Positions 1 to 7,230 of a stretch of DNA of 64,000 nt are shown one piece after another. A program made the position numbers and the translations under genes. The stretch comes from Myxococcales bacterium. Lineage in GTDB: Bacteria; Myxococcota_A; Polyangia; Polyangiales; Houyiibacteriaceae. Positions within the stretch are counted from its first letter, which is position 1, and each line of letters begins with the position of its first letter. The notes under the pieces are model-generated. The model ran no database searches and had not been told where the DNA came from. It worked only from the letters and a program-made list of their open reading frames with translations. The DNA lies in assembly GCA_029863605.1 (NCBI GenBank), contig JAOTVB010000017.1, positions 25,326 to 89,325 of the forward strand. The letters run 5' to 3'.

Positions 1-2
1 CG

Positions 3-590
3 ATTCCGGGAGCTCCAGATGATCCCCTACACCCGGACCTCCGCGAGAAGTTCCCTGCTGAATCTGTGTTGTCATTCGCGGCCGCCGAGTACGATGCGCC
101 CGACACACAGTCTCATCTGCAGCGTTTGTCGTATCAGTACTGCCGGACGTACCTGGCTGAAGACATCTTGCACAAAGTAGATCGCGCAAGCATGGCGGTG
201 TCGCTAGAAGCTCGGTCTCCATTCTTGGACCGTTCGCTGGTCGAGTTCGTCGCGGCTCTTCCTGCCTCACAAAAGCTACGCTTTCCCGCGCGGGGTAAGG
301 CGATCCTCAAGGATGCCATGCGCAACCGCCTGCCAAACGAGGTGATCAATAGGTCAAAAAAGGGGTTCGGCATCCCCGTGGCGGCTTGGCTCAAAGGTCC
401 GCTGGAAGAGATGGTGAACGATCTGCTGTCGGAGTCGCGGGTGAAGGCCGCTGGGTACTTCGACGGGACCCGCGTGCAACGACTGATCGAGGAGCACCGC
501 TCAGAAAAGCGAAACCACCGCAAAGTTCTCTGGACGATGCTGAACTTCGAGTTATGGCGCGACGCAAGGGGCGTCTCCGCCCGCTCATAG
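3..590 (+). CDS. asnB: Asparagine synthase (glutamine-hydrolysing), C-terminal part, cut by the left edge
   Basis: The frame is open to the first bases of the window, so the gene begins upstream and only about 195 C-terminal residues are present. They match the synthetase half of AsnB-type enzymes: a segment reading YLAEDILHKVDRASMA followed by LEARSPFLD, then SKKGFGIP near the C-terminus. These are typical of the ATP-pyrophosphatase domain that converts aspartate to asparagine. AsnB paralogues are frequent in surface polysaccharide clusters, where they amidate sugars or glycan precursors; the downstream methyltransferase and glycosyltransferases make that role plausible here, but this is inference. 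The N-terminal glutaminase domain cannot be seen. Confidence 0.88.
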   Translation: MPGAPDDPLHPDLREKFPAESVLSFAAAEYDAPDTQSHLQRLSYQYCRTYLAEDILHKVDRASMAVSLEARSPFLDRSLVEFVAALPASQKLRFPARGKAILKDAMRNRLPNEVINRSKKGFGIPVAAWLKGPLEEMVNDLLSESRVKAAGYFDGTRVQRLIEEHRSEKRNHRKVLWTMLNFELWRDARGVSARS

Positions 591-632
591 GGAATTCGCG
601 CCGGCACCGAACGCTGTTAGACTTGGCCATCC

Positions 633-1361
633 ATGTACGAATACGACTCCGAATTCCTAAGCTACGGACGCTCAGTCGCGACGAAGTCGGCAAGAGCAAT
701 AGTGCCGATTCTCCAGGAGGCGCTGCGTCCGAGGTCGGTGCTCGATCTGGGCTGCGGGCGGGGAGCCTGGCTTGAGGTCTGGAAGGCCCATGGCGTCTCG
801 CAGATCCTCGGAGTGGACGGAGACTACGTCGACCTTGCAGACCTTGCCATCCACCAATCCGAATTCTGTGCTCGGGACTTGGGTGGCACCGTCGACTTGC
901 ATCGGCGTTTCGATCTCGTCGAGAGTGTTGAGGTTGCCGAACACCTTCCGGAGTCGCGCGCCCGCGCCTTCGTGGTGGACTTGTGTCGGCACGGCGACAT
1001 CGTGCTTTTTGGCGCCGCACCACCTGGACAGGGCGGAGAACACCACATCAATGAGCAACCCTACGCTTATTGGCGTGCCTTCTTCGAAGAGCTCGGCTAC
1101 GAGGCCTTCGACTTCATCCGACCCCAGGTCGCGTCCCGGCATGACGTTGCACCCTGGTACCGGTACAACACCCTTCTCTATGTGAAGCGGGAGGCGATCG
1201 AATCCCTGCCAGAGTCAGTAAGGCAAACCCGTCTGTCGAAGGATACGCCAATTCGAGACGTGTCGCCCTTGCCGTACAAAGTGCGCAAAAGCATCGTGCG
1301 TCGACTGCCCACGTGGGCGACGCAAGCGCTGGCAAACGTTGCTAAGAGAATTCCTCGCTAG
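633..1361 (+). CDS. Class I SAM-dependent methyltransferase
   Basis: A 242-residue protein with a clear SAM-binding motif I (VLDLGCGRG, residues 36-44) and an acidic residue after the next strand (GVDGD). The fold is that of small-molecule or glycan methyltransferases, and the substrate cannot be named. It lies 42 bp after the asparagine synthase and 3 bp before the next membrane protein, so the three probably share a transcript. The Lys/Arg-rich C-terminal tail beyond about residue 200 is not part of the usual core fold. Confidence 0.8.
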   Translation: MYEYDSEFLSYGRSVATKSARAIVPILQEALRPRSVLDLGCGRGAWLEVWKAHGVSQILGVDGDYVDLADLAIHQSEFCARDLGGTVDLHRRFDLVESVEVAEHLPESRARAFVVDLCRHGDIVLFGAAPPGQGGEHHINEQPYAYWRAFFEELGYEAFDFIRPQVASRHDVAPWYRYNTLLYVKREAIESLPESVRQTRLSKDTPIRDVSPLPYKVRKSIVRRLPTWATQALANVAKRIPR

Positions 1362-1364
1362 CGT

Positions 1365-3011
1365 ATGTCCGGAATCGAGATCGCCAAGAAGGTGTGGGAG
1401 CGAGAGGACGTTCAGTTCATCGCTCACTGCGGTGTAGTCCTAGCGCTCCTCGTTTTCTTGCGACCCATGTTCACACGGTCGACGCCCGCAGCGATCTACG
1501 AAGGGCCAAACATCCTCTGGGGAATGCTGACGAACGAACTCAAAGCCTTGTTTCCTGGCGGAGGCCGACCAAGCTCGCAGCTGCTTTTCTTATTGGTCCC
1601 GACTGCGTTGATTCTATTGGCGCGCGTCCGAATCCGCTGGGACCAATGGGAGAATGGCAAAGCGTTGCGGAACTTGCTGATGACTCTGCTCATCATCTTG
1701 GCGTGGGCGGGTGCGACGTTCGACTACAACATCTATCTCAACCACGGCCATTTTCTCGATCGGTTGTTGCTGATTGGGCTCGTGGCGCTTTGTTGGAGAT
1801 TCCCGCTCGCGGTTCCGTTCGCGGTCAAGTGGATTCACGTGATGCTCAAGGAGTCGTACGTCCCGATCCCGGCAGACGATTTCGATTTTAGGGCGGTCCA
1901 CGAGTTTCTCGTCGTGTTTTCGGTTTTCGTCTGGGTGTCGTCGAGCAAGAATTTCAAATCGGAACACTTCTTGTTGGTGGGGATCGGTTGCTGGGCCTCG
2001 TACTACTACGCGGCTGGCGTCGCAAAAGTTTTCTATGGGCCTGATTGGTCCTGGCTCCTCGAAAACCACCTTTCGAACTTATCTGTTGGGGGGCACGTCC
2101 GTGGGTGGCTGGGTTTTCTCTCTCATGAAACCTTTTTGGCGATCAATCGTGTGGCGCGGCTGTCCGATCGGGCACTCGCGGCTTTCACCCTGGTCTTCGA
2201 ACTGGGCGCGCTCGTGTGTTTTTTCGTCAATCGTCGCCTGGCGCAGGTGTGGTTCGCGTTGGCGATCTTGTTCAACTTCGGCATCTTCGCGCTCACTGGG
2301 ATCTGCTTCTGGAAGTGGATAGTCACGAACATCGCGTTCTTGGTCTTCGCTAGCCGCGGCGGTGCCCCGATTTATGATCGAATGTGTCGCTACCTACTCG
2401 TCGTCTGGTTCGGCATTCTGGTCGTGTACTTCTCACTGGGGCGCACCTACTTCTTTCCTCAGGCCGGCGTCGCTTGGTACGACACGCGAATGGTGGAAGA
2501 CTATACCATCCGCGCCATTGGCGAGAGCGGTAAGGACTACCTGGTGTCGCCGTCGTTCCTCACGCCGATGGAAATGCATTTCGTCCAGGGACGACTGTGC
2601 TACGCGTCAAACGAGAGAACCGTCACCAGCATATACGGCACGACTGGCAGCCATGGCGTACTCACGCGGTTGGAAGAGCTCGAAAAGCCCGAAGACGCTC
2701 TCAAGCTCTTACAACGCGGCGGAAACTGCCACAACGCACAGCAAGACAAGCGCTTCGAAGATTTTTTCGTTCGATACTTCGGGAACTTGAACGCACGCGG
2801 TCGCCCACATCGGTGGCTCTCATGGATCGGGAGGCCCACCCATCTGTGGGTTCAACCACAAGGCGAGCTGTACGACATGCAAGAACCTGTTAACCAAATT
2901 GAACTTTGGCGCGAAGTGGTCGTTCATCACGGTGATCGCCTTCACCGCCTGGAAAAGAAGCGTGTGAAAGAAATCAAGATCCCTAGGGCGGAGCCAACAG
3001 CAATACCGTGA
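1365..3011 (+). CDS. Polytopic membrane protein, HTTM-like
   Basis: 548 residues with about ten hydrophobic segments in the first 370 residues, then a soluble C-terminal part of about 170 residues. The middle section, with a YYYAAGVAK segment, a later FELGALVCFF helix and a following ILFNFGIFALTGICFWKW helix, resembles the HTTM (horizontally transferred transmembrane, vitamin K-dependent carboxylase-like) family. The family assignment is from pattern only. It starts 3 bp after the methyltransferase and ends 7 bp from the convergent glycosyltransferase. The function is unknown. A role in modifying or exporting a surface molecule is inferred from its neighbours. Confidence 0.6.
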   Translation: MSGIEIAKKVWEREDVQFIAHCGVVLALLVFLRPMFTRSTPAAIYEGPNILWGMLTNELKALFPGGGRPSSQLLFLLVPTALILLARVRIRWDQWENGKALRNLLMTLLIILAWAGATFDYNIYLNHGHFLDRLLLIGLVALCWRFPLAVPFAVKWIHVMLKESYVPIPADDFDFRAVHEFLVVFSVFVWVSSSKNFKSEHFLLVGIGCWASYYYAAGVAKVFYGPDWSWLLENHLSNLSVGGHVRGWLGFLSHETFLAINRVARLSDRALAAFTLVFELGALVCFFVNRRLAQVWFALAILFNFGIFALTGICFWKWIVTNIAFLVFASRGGAPIYDRMCRYLLVVWFGILVVYFSLGRTYFFPQAGVAWYDTRMVEDYTIRAIGESGKDYLVSPSFLTPMEMHFVQGRLCYASNERTVTSIYGTTGSHGVLTRLEELEKPEDALKLLQRGGNCHNAQQDKRFEDFFVRYFGNLNARGRPHRWLSWIGRPTHLWVQPQGELYDMQEPVNQIELWREVVVHHGDRLHRLEKKRVKEIKIPRAEPTAIP

Positions 3012-3018
3012 GCCCTTG

Positions 3019-3966
3019 CTAATCCTCGGGTCGCAACTCTGAGGCTAGGACGTAGGTCCTGCGACGCCCCTGACCGTGGTAGATGCGAACAGTCAGCTCC
3101 GCCAGAAGGCCCATGCAGAGCAGCACCACACCGTTGGTCACGAAGAACGTCGCAAGCATCATCACTGTCATCTTGTGTTGCCAAGCGTCCCAAACCAGCC
3201 ACTCGACCAGCGCTCCGAACGCGCACAAAGCACCGACCCCGAGAAGCGCGAACCCGATGCCCCCAAATAGGTAGGCTGGCTTGGTCGTGTACCCGCTCAA
3301 GAACTTCACCGTCAGCAGGTCGAGCAGGACCTTGAAGGTGCGTCCTAGGCCGTACTTGCTCGTGCCGAACTGCCGGGCGCGATGGTTGACTTCCAGCTCG
3401 CAGATCTTGCCGCCACGCGCAGACGCGTAGATCGGTATGAAGCGATGCATCTCGCCGTATAGTTGCTGACCCTTCAATGCGGTTGCCTGATACGCTTTCA
3501 GCGTGCATCCGTAGTCGTGAAGCTCCACGCCGGTCCAACGACTGATCAACTTGTTCGCTAGCATCGACGGTACCTTGCGGCTCCAAAGGCGATCTTGTCG
3601 GTTTTTGCGCCATCCACTGACCACGTCGTACCCTTGCTCGATGCGCTCGATGAGGCGGGGAATGTCGTTGGAGTCGTTCTGCAGGTCGGCGTCCATTGGG
3701 ACGAGCACGTCGCCTTCGGCGTGGTCGATACCTGCCAAGATCGCTGCCGTCTGCCCGAAGTTGCGTGCGAACCGAACGAGTCTTACCCGCGGATCGCTCT
3801 CAGCGATCTTCGCAATGATAGTGGCGCTTTGATCGACGCTTCCGTCATCGACCATGATGAGTTCGGCGTCCCAGGGTTCACGATCGATCACGTCCCTGAG
3901 CTCCCTGTACAGTTCAGGAATGCTCTCTTCTTCGTTGTATACGGGAACGATGACGCTAATTTTCAT
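3019..3966 (-). CDS. Membrane-anchored family 2 glycosyltransferase (DPM/GtrB/ArnC type)
   Basis: 315 residues. The N-terminal GT-A domain starts with SVIVPVYNEEESI, has VDDGS, and a DXD-like MDADLQ near residue 93 for binding the nucleotide-sugar metal. Two hydrophobic helices occupy the C-terminal quarter, as in polyprenyl-phosphate glycosyltransferases such as GtrB and ArnC. The likely reaction is transfer of a sugar from a nucleotide donor to undecaprenyl phosphate at the inner membrane. It is the last gene of a minus-strand set with the discoidin protein (10 bp upstream) and the DUF2079 protein. Confidence 0.85.
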   Translation of the reverse strand: MKISVIVPVYNEEESIPELYRELRDVIDREPWDAELIMVDDGSVDQSATIIAKIAESDPRVRLVRFARNFGQTAAILAGIDHAEGDVLVPMDADLQNDSNDIPRLIERIEQGYDVVSGWRKNRQDRLWSRKVPSMLANKLISRWTGVELHDYGCTLKAYQATALKGQQLYGEMHRFIPIYASARGGKICELEVNHRARQFGTSKYGLGRTFKVLLDLLTVKFLSGYTTKPAYLFGGIGFALLGVGALCAFGALVEWLVWDAWQHKMTVMMLATFFVTNGVVLLCMGLLAELTVRIYHGQGRRRTYVLASELRPED

Positions 3967-3976
3967 AGCTAACCCT

Positions 3977-4933
3977 CTATCGGACCTCGAGTGATTCCAG
4001 GTGGAGGAACGTACGCTTCAGAGCCTTAGCTCGCACGTAGCGGGCCTCTGTGGGCTCGAATTCAAGAACCCATTTGGAGAATGGCTCGGTTTGCCGACCT
4101 AGCACCTGCCACTCCTGACCATCGAGGCTGCCCTCGATTGCCAGCGGGAACGACCGATCTCGGCAGCAGTCTCGGCGGTTCTGAACGTCGACCCGGCTGA
4201 TGAAGGTTGGGTCGCCCAAGTCCAGCTCCACCCAGGGTTCTTCCTCACGGTTGGTATGGAAGAAGATACTGGTCCGGTTGCCATCGCAAATTCCCTCGTC
4301 AGCAGAGAAGCCTCTGTACGCACTGCTCGCCCGCCAAGGCTTTCCTTCCGCCAGGTCGTGACCAAGCGCAAGACGTGCACCGGTCTCAGCGCCGAAAACC
4401 ACCGCAAGGGCAAGGAGCAGGACCGGGACGCTAGTGCGCAGGAACCGTCGGGCGAGTGCTCGCTGCAGCTGACGTTCGGGTGCACGCGCGACGTCGAGAA
4501 GTGCGCGTGCTGCCCCGGCGAGTGCCTCCGCCTCCGCGGATCCCACTCGAAGGTTTCCCTCGACGCCTTCGATATCCGACGGCTCAGCAATGAGCTCGCA
4601 GAGCCGTTCGAAGGACACGGATCGAGGTAAGCTCTGAGTCACGCGGGCGCGAAGAGCCTCGTCTTCGGCGAGGCCACCGATGCTGCTGCCAAGGGCCAGC
4701 AGCGTCGCGCGGATACTCTCTTTGTGAAGCAGCGCGGAAACGACTTCGCCCGATCCCGATCGGAGAGGCGTAACAGGGCGTAGCGCCCGGTCTCCGGCTT
4801 CGGCGGAGGTCATCGCGTACTGTTCGAGCTTCGTTCGACGGTGCGATTTCGCCGCGACTTGTTTCCGGCTCTCTTGGGTGATCCCCTGCTGGGAGAACCA
4901 GCCGAGGAACCGTCTCCTGAAAGTGTCACTCAT
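3977..4933 (-). CDS. Single-pass membrane protein with C-terminal discoidin (F5/8 type C) domain
   Basis: 318 residues. Residues 1-160 are charged and probably cytoplasmic; a single hydrophobic segment lies at about 168-190; residues about 195-318 read as an F5/8 type C (discoidin) domain, with WVELDLG and SRVDVQNRRD segments and a YVR strand near the end. Discoidin domains usually bind carbohydrate. The topology suggests a glycan-binding module outside the inner membrane. The start overlaps the stop of the DUF2079 gene by 8 bp, so translation is probably coupled. A vicinal Cys-Cys pair (residues 256-257) and Cys216 could form disulfides. No enzymatic domain is evident. Confidence 0.65.
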   Translation of the reverse strand: MSDTFRRRFLGWFSQQGITQESRKQVAAKSHRRTKLEQYAMTSAEAGDRALRPVTPLRSGSGEVVSALLHKESIRATLLALGSSIGGLAEDEALRARVTQSLPRSVSFERLCELIAEPSDIEGVEGNLRVGSAEAEALAGAARALLDVARAPERQLQRALARRFLRTSVPVLLLALAVVFGAETGARLALGHDLAEGKPWRASSAYRGFSADEGICDGNRTSIFFHTNREEEPWVELDLGDPTFISRVDVQNRRDCCRDRSFPLAIEGSLDGQEWQVLGRQTEPFSKWVLEFEPTEARYVRAKALKRTFLHLESLEVR

Positions 4934-6905
4934 TCCGTTGTCCTGGCTTTAACCGCAGCTTCTTCAGTGCGTCGGCTGTCTCGGTGGACTCGTGGCCGCG
5001 CTTGAAGAGGTAGAATTCGCCCACCTGTGCCAGCAAGCCGTACGGGTGTTCGTCAATCGTTTGCTGCGCATTCTTTCGTGCGTTCGCACGCGTGAGCTTG
5101 CGAATCAACAGGTACTCCGCCTCCCCCGAGCCAGTCCGAAACGGGTAGGCGGTGACCCGATTAGAGATGTGCGGGTTCTCCGGGTCGGTGGCTGCAACGC
5201 TGGCCTCGGGCGGAATCATCGCGACCACCTCTCGTAGGTCCCGGTAGCGGGCTCGCTCGGCCTCGGTGACTTGGAAAGGGATCCTTTGAAAGCCACCTAC
5301 GAACCTCGTGGGACGCAAGATGGCGCCAAAGGACATGCTGTGAAGCACGACGCCGACCACCACCGCCGCTAGCGCAGCACGTCGGTGGACGATACCTGAT
5401 CGCGACCGGCCCATTGCAGACAATGCAAGAACCGCGGCCGCGAAAAGGTACGGAACCCAATGCGAAACATATTGAAAGCTGATCGAAACCGTCGGTTTGT
5501 AGTTCGTCGTCAGCACTGTGAAGAAGAAGCCCGCGAATAGAAGCCACAGATATATCCAGCGCCTGAGCGGAAGAAACACGAGCGGTACTAGAAGGTGAAG
5601 CAGGTAGATCAGCTTCTCCTCCGTAACCAGAGTGGACACGACGTAGGCGGGGTTCGTCAGCAGCGTCATGACGACCCCGCCGTAGTTTCGTTGGCCCTCG
5701 GGCATGAGGTCGTCGTAGAGGCTCGCGAACCACCATGTTCCGGCCATCTGCATGATCACAAATTTGATTACGACAAACGAGATCAAGGAGAGGACTGTCA
5801 TCCAGATTCCGGTCCGCACTCGGTAGCCGGAGAAAACCAAAAACACCCCTAGCATGGTGAGCCCTACCGGTACGTCCTCTCGAATGGACACGCAGATCGC
5901 CCAGAGCACCCAAACGAGCACCGTGCGATTGGCGGAGAGAGCCCAGAACAGACAGAACAGGAAAAAAATGCAAGACGGCAGGTAATGGAAGTCGTAGAAG
6001 TTGAGCCCGTGAAGGGGTGCGTAAAGGAGATACGCAACGGCCACGAAGGCGGCGGACCACCTCGGTAGCAGCGTCTTGGCGAAACCGTAGAGCGGAACGG
6101 CTGCGAAGCCCAGCAAGACCGACTGAATGATCAGAAGCGTTTCGGCCCGTGGCGACAGCCAATAGAATGGCAGAAAGAGATAGAGGACGAAGGTGGCATG
6201 ACCTGCCAAGAGACTGCCCCCTGACGGGCCGAACAGAACCGGTGCTCGAAAGCCGTGTCCACTCATGACGTTGAACATGAGGTTGTCGATGATTCCGAGG
6301 TCAAACGACGCCGTCGCCAGACGGTGGTGCTGCTCGATAGACCAATAGCCCGTGTAGCTGGCGTAGCCGATCGCCGATAACAGGACGAATGAGAGTGGGG
6401 CGAACCGGCGGAATCGCGCGGGCAGACGATCGTATCGTTCGCCCAAGCCATCGAGAAAGTGACTTGGAAACGTCATCCCGCTCACCCAGAGGCTACGCTC
6501 GAGCAGGAGCACCGTTCCGCCGAGTAGCACGAGGAACGTCAGCTTGTGGTCTTGCCAGAGGTGGTTCGTCGCCAGCGCCGCGAGCGCCCATACCAGGCCC
6601 AGTGGTGACCATCGCTTCGACGCGAGATCGATCGCCTGGGCACCCCGGTCCTTTCGAAACAGGACGGCAAGGCCGGATATCGTCACGCCGACGATGCCCC
6701 CGACAAGAACGACGACCACGAGCCAAATTCGACCACTTTGAGACATCGCGTTGTCCGCGAAGAAGGCCGCAGGGTCGTCGATTAGGAAGGCTCCGCCGAT
6801 CGTGAGGGCGACGAACGCGCAGGTAACCGAAAGCAGGAGCGCGGCCCTCAGGAACCGCGGCCAGTTGATCGCAGCCCGTGACCTAGCTTGTTCAGTACCC
6901 TCCAT
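4926..6905 (-). CDS. DUF2079 polytopic membrane protein
   Basis: 659 residues with a dozen or more hydrophobic helices. The segment from about residue 165 (SIEQHHRLATASFDLGIIDN, then GHATFVLYLFLPFYW) and the later FYDFHYLP and IREDVPVGL segments are characteristic of DUF2079, a family related by fold to GT-C glycosyltransferases. The early FDLG acidic residue and the REDV segment lie where GT-C enzymes carry catalytic acidic residues, which is suggestive only. It is first in a three-gene operon with the discoidin protein and a polyprenyl-phosphate glycosyltransferase, consistent with transfer of lipid-linked sugar outside the membrane. Confidence 0.75.
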   Translation of the reverse strand: MEGTEQARSRAAINWPRFLRAALLLSVTCAFVALTIGGAFLIDDPAAFFADNAMSQSGRIWLVVVVLVGGIVGVTISGLAVLFRKDRGAQAIDLASKRWSPLGLVWALAALATNHLWQDHKLTFLVLLGGTVLLLERSLWVSGMTFPSHFLDGLGERYDRLPARFRRFAPLSFVLLSAIGYASYTGYWSIEQHHRLATASFDLGIIDNLMFNVMSGHGFRAPVLFGPSGGSLLAGHATFVLYLFLPFYWLSPRAETLLIIQSVLLGFAAVPLYGFAKTLLPRWSAAFVAVAYLLYAPLHGLNFYDFHYLPSCIFFLFCLFWALSANRTVLVWVLWAICVSIREDVPVGLTMLGVFLVFSGYRVRTGIWMTVLSLISFVVIKFVIMQMAGTWWFASLYDDLMPEGQRNYGGVVMTLLTNPAYVVSTLVTEEKLIYLLHLLVPLVFLPLRRWIYLWLLFAGFFFTVLTTNYKPTVSISFQYVSHWVPYLFAAAVLALSAMGRSRSGIVHRRAALAAVVVGVVLHSMSFGAILRPTRFVGGFQRIPFQVTEAERARYRDLREVVAMIPPEASVAATDPENPHISNRVTAYPFRTGSGEAEYLLIRKLTRANARKNAQQTIDEHPYGLLAQVGEFYLFKRGHESTETADALKKLRLKPGQRNE

Positions 6906-7230
6906 TCGCCCGCCGGTTTAGCTCGATGGACCGGAGTGTCCAGGGAAGCCCCGCCCGGTTGGGATCCTTCGGCAGGTTGGTGTTTCTTCCTCCGAGTACG
7001 GACGATGCCTAGACCCCGAACCGCAGCACTGACCTCACGCTCGCAGAAATTCCTCAAGTTATCACAAAAAACCCGATGTCGGGGAGTTTCGATGCCATCT
7101 TATTCAAGGCTGATGCGGGAGGCGCGGATGAACTCGGCGGTTGCGGGGTGGTCGGGTGGTCGAAGAGCCCGACCATGGATGCCAAACTCGGCGACGTGAA
7201 GTAGAGGTCCCTTGCGCTCGCCACGCCGAG
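6906..7230. other. Intergenic region between the DUF2079 and AlkP-superfamily genes
   Basis: No convincing coding sequence. It lies downstream of the AlkP-superfamily gene and upstream of the DUF2079 gene, both on the minus strand. It holds a terminator-like element at 7066-7083 and a second hairpin without a T-run (TGGTCGGG 7149-7156 with CCCGACCA 7168-7175). A promoter for the DUF2079 operon is expected in its lower part, but no clear -35/-10 pair was identified. Confidence 0.5.
7066..7083 (-). terminator. Candidate intrinsic terminator downstream of the AlkP-superfamily gene
   Basis: Read on the minus strand, CCCGACATCGGG (7083-7072) is followed at once by six T (7071-7066). The stem is short (4-5 bp), so it is weak. 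Its orientation and position, about 150 bp past the stop codon at 7231, fit ending the upstream transcript before the DUF2079 operon. Confidence 0.4.

Noticed and set aside
5161..6162. Minus-strand frame of 333 codons inside the DUF2079 gene
   Set aside because: Arg/Ser/Pro-rich composition typical of a shifted frame, with no membrane helices, unlike the DUF2079 frame.
7149..7175. TGGTCGGG/CCCGACCA hairpin as a terminator
   Set aside because: An 8-bp stem with an 11-nt loop but no T-run on either strand.
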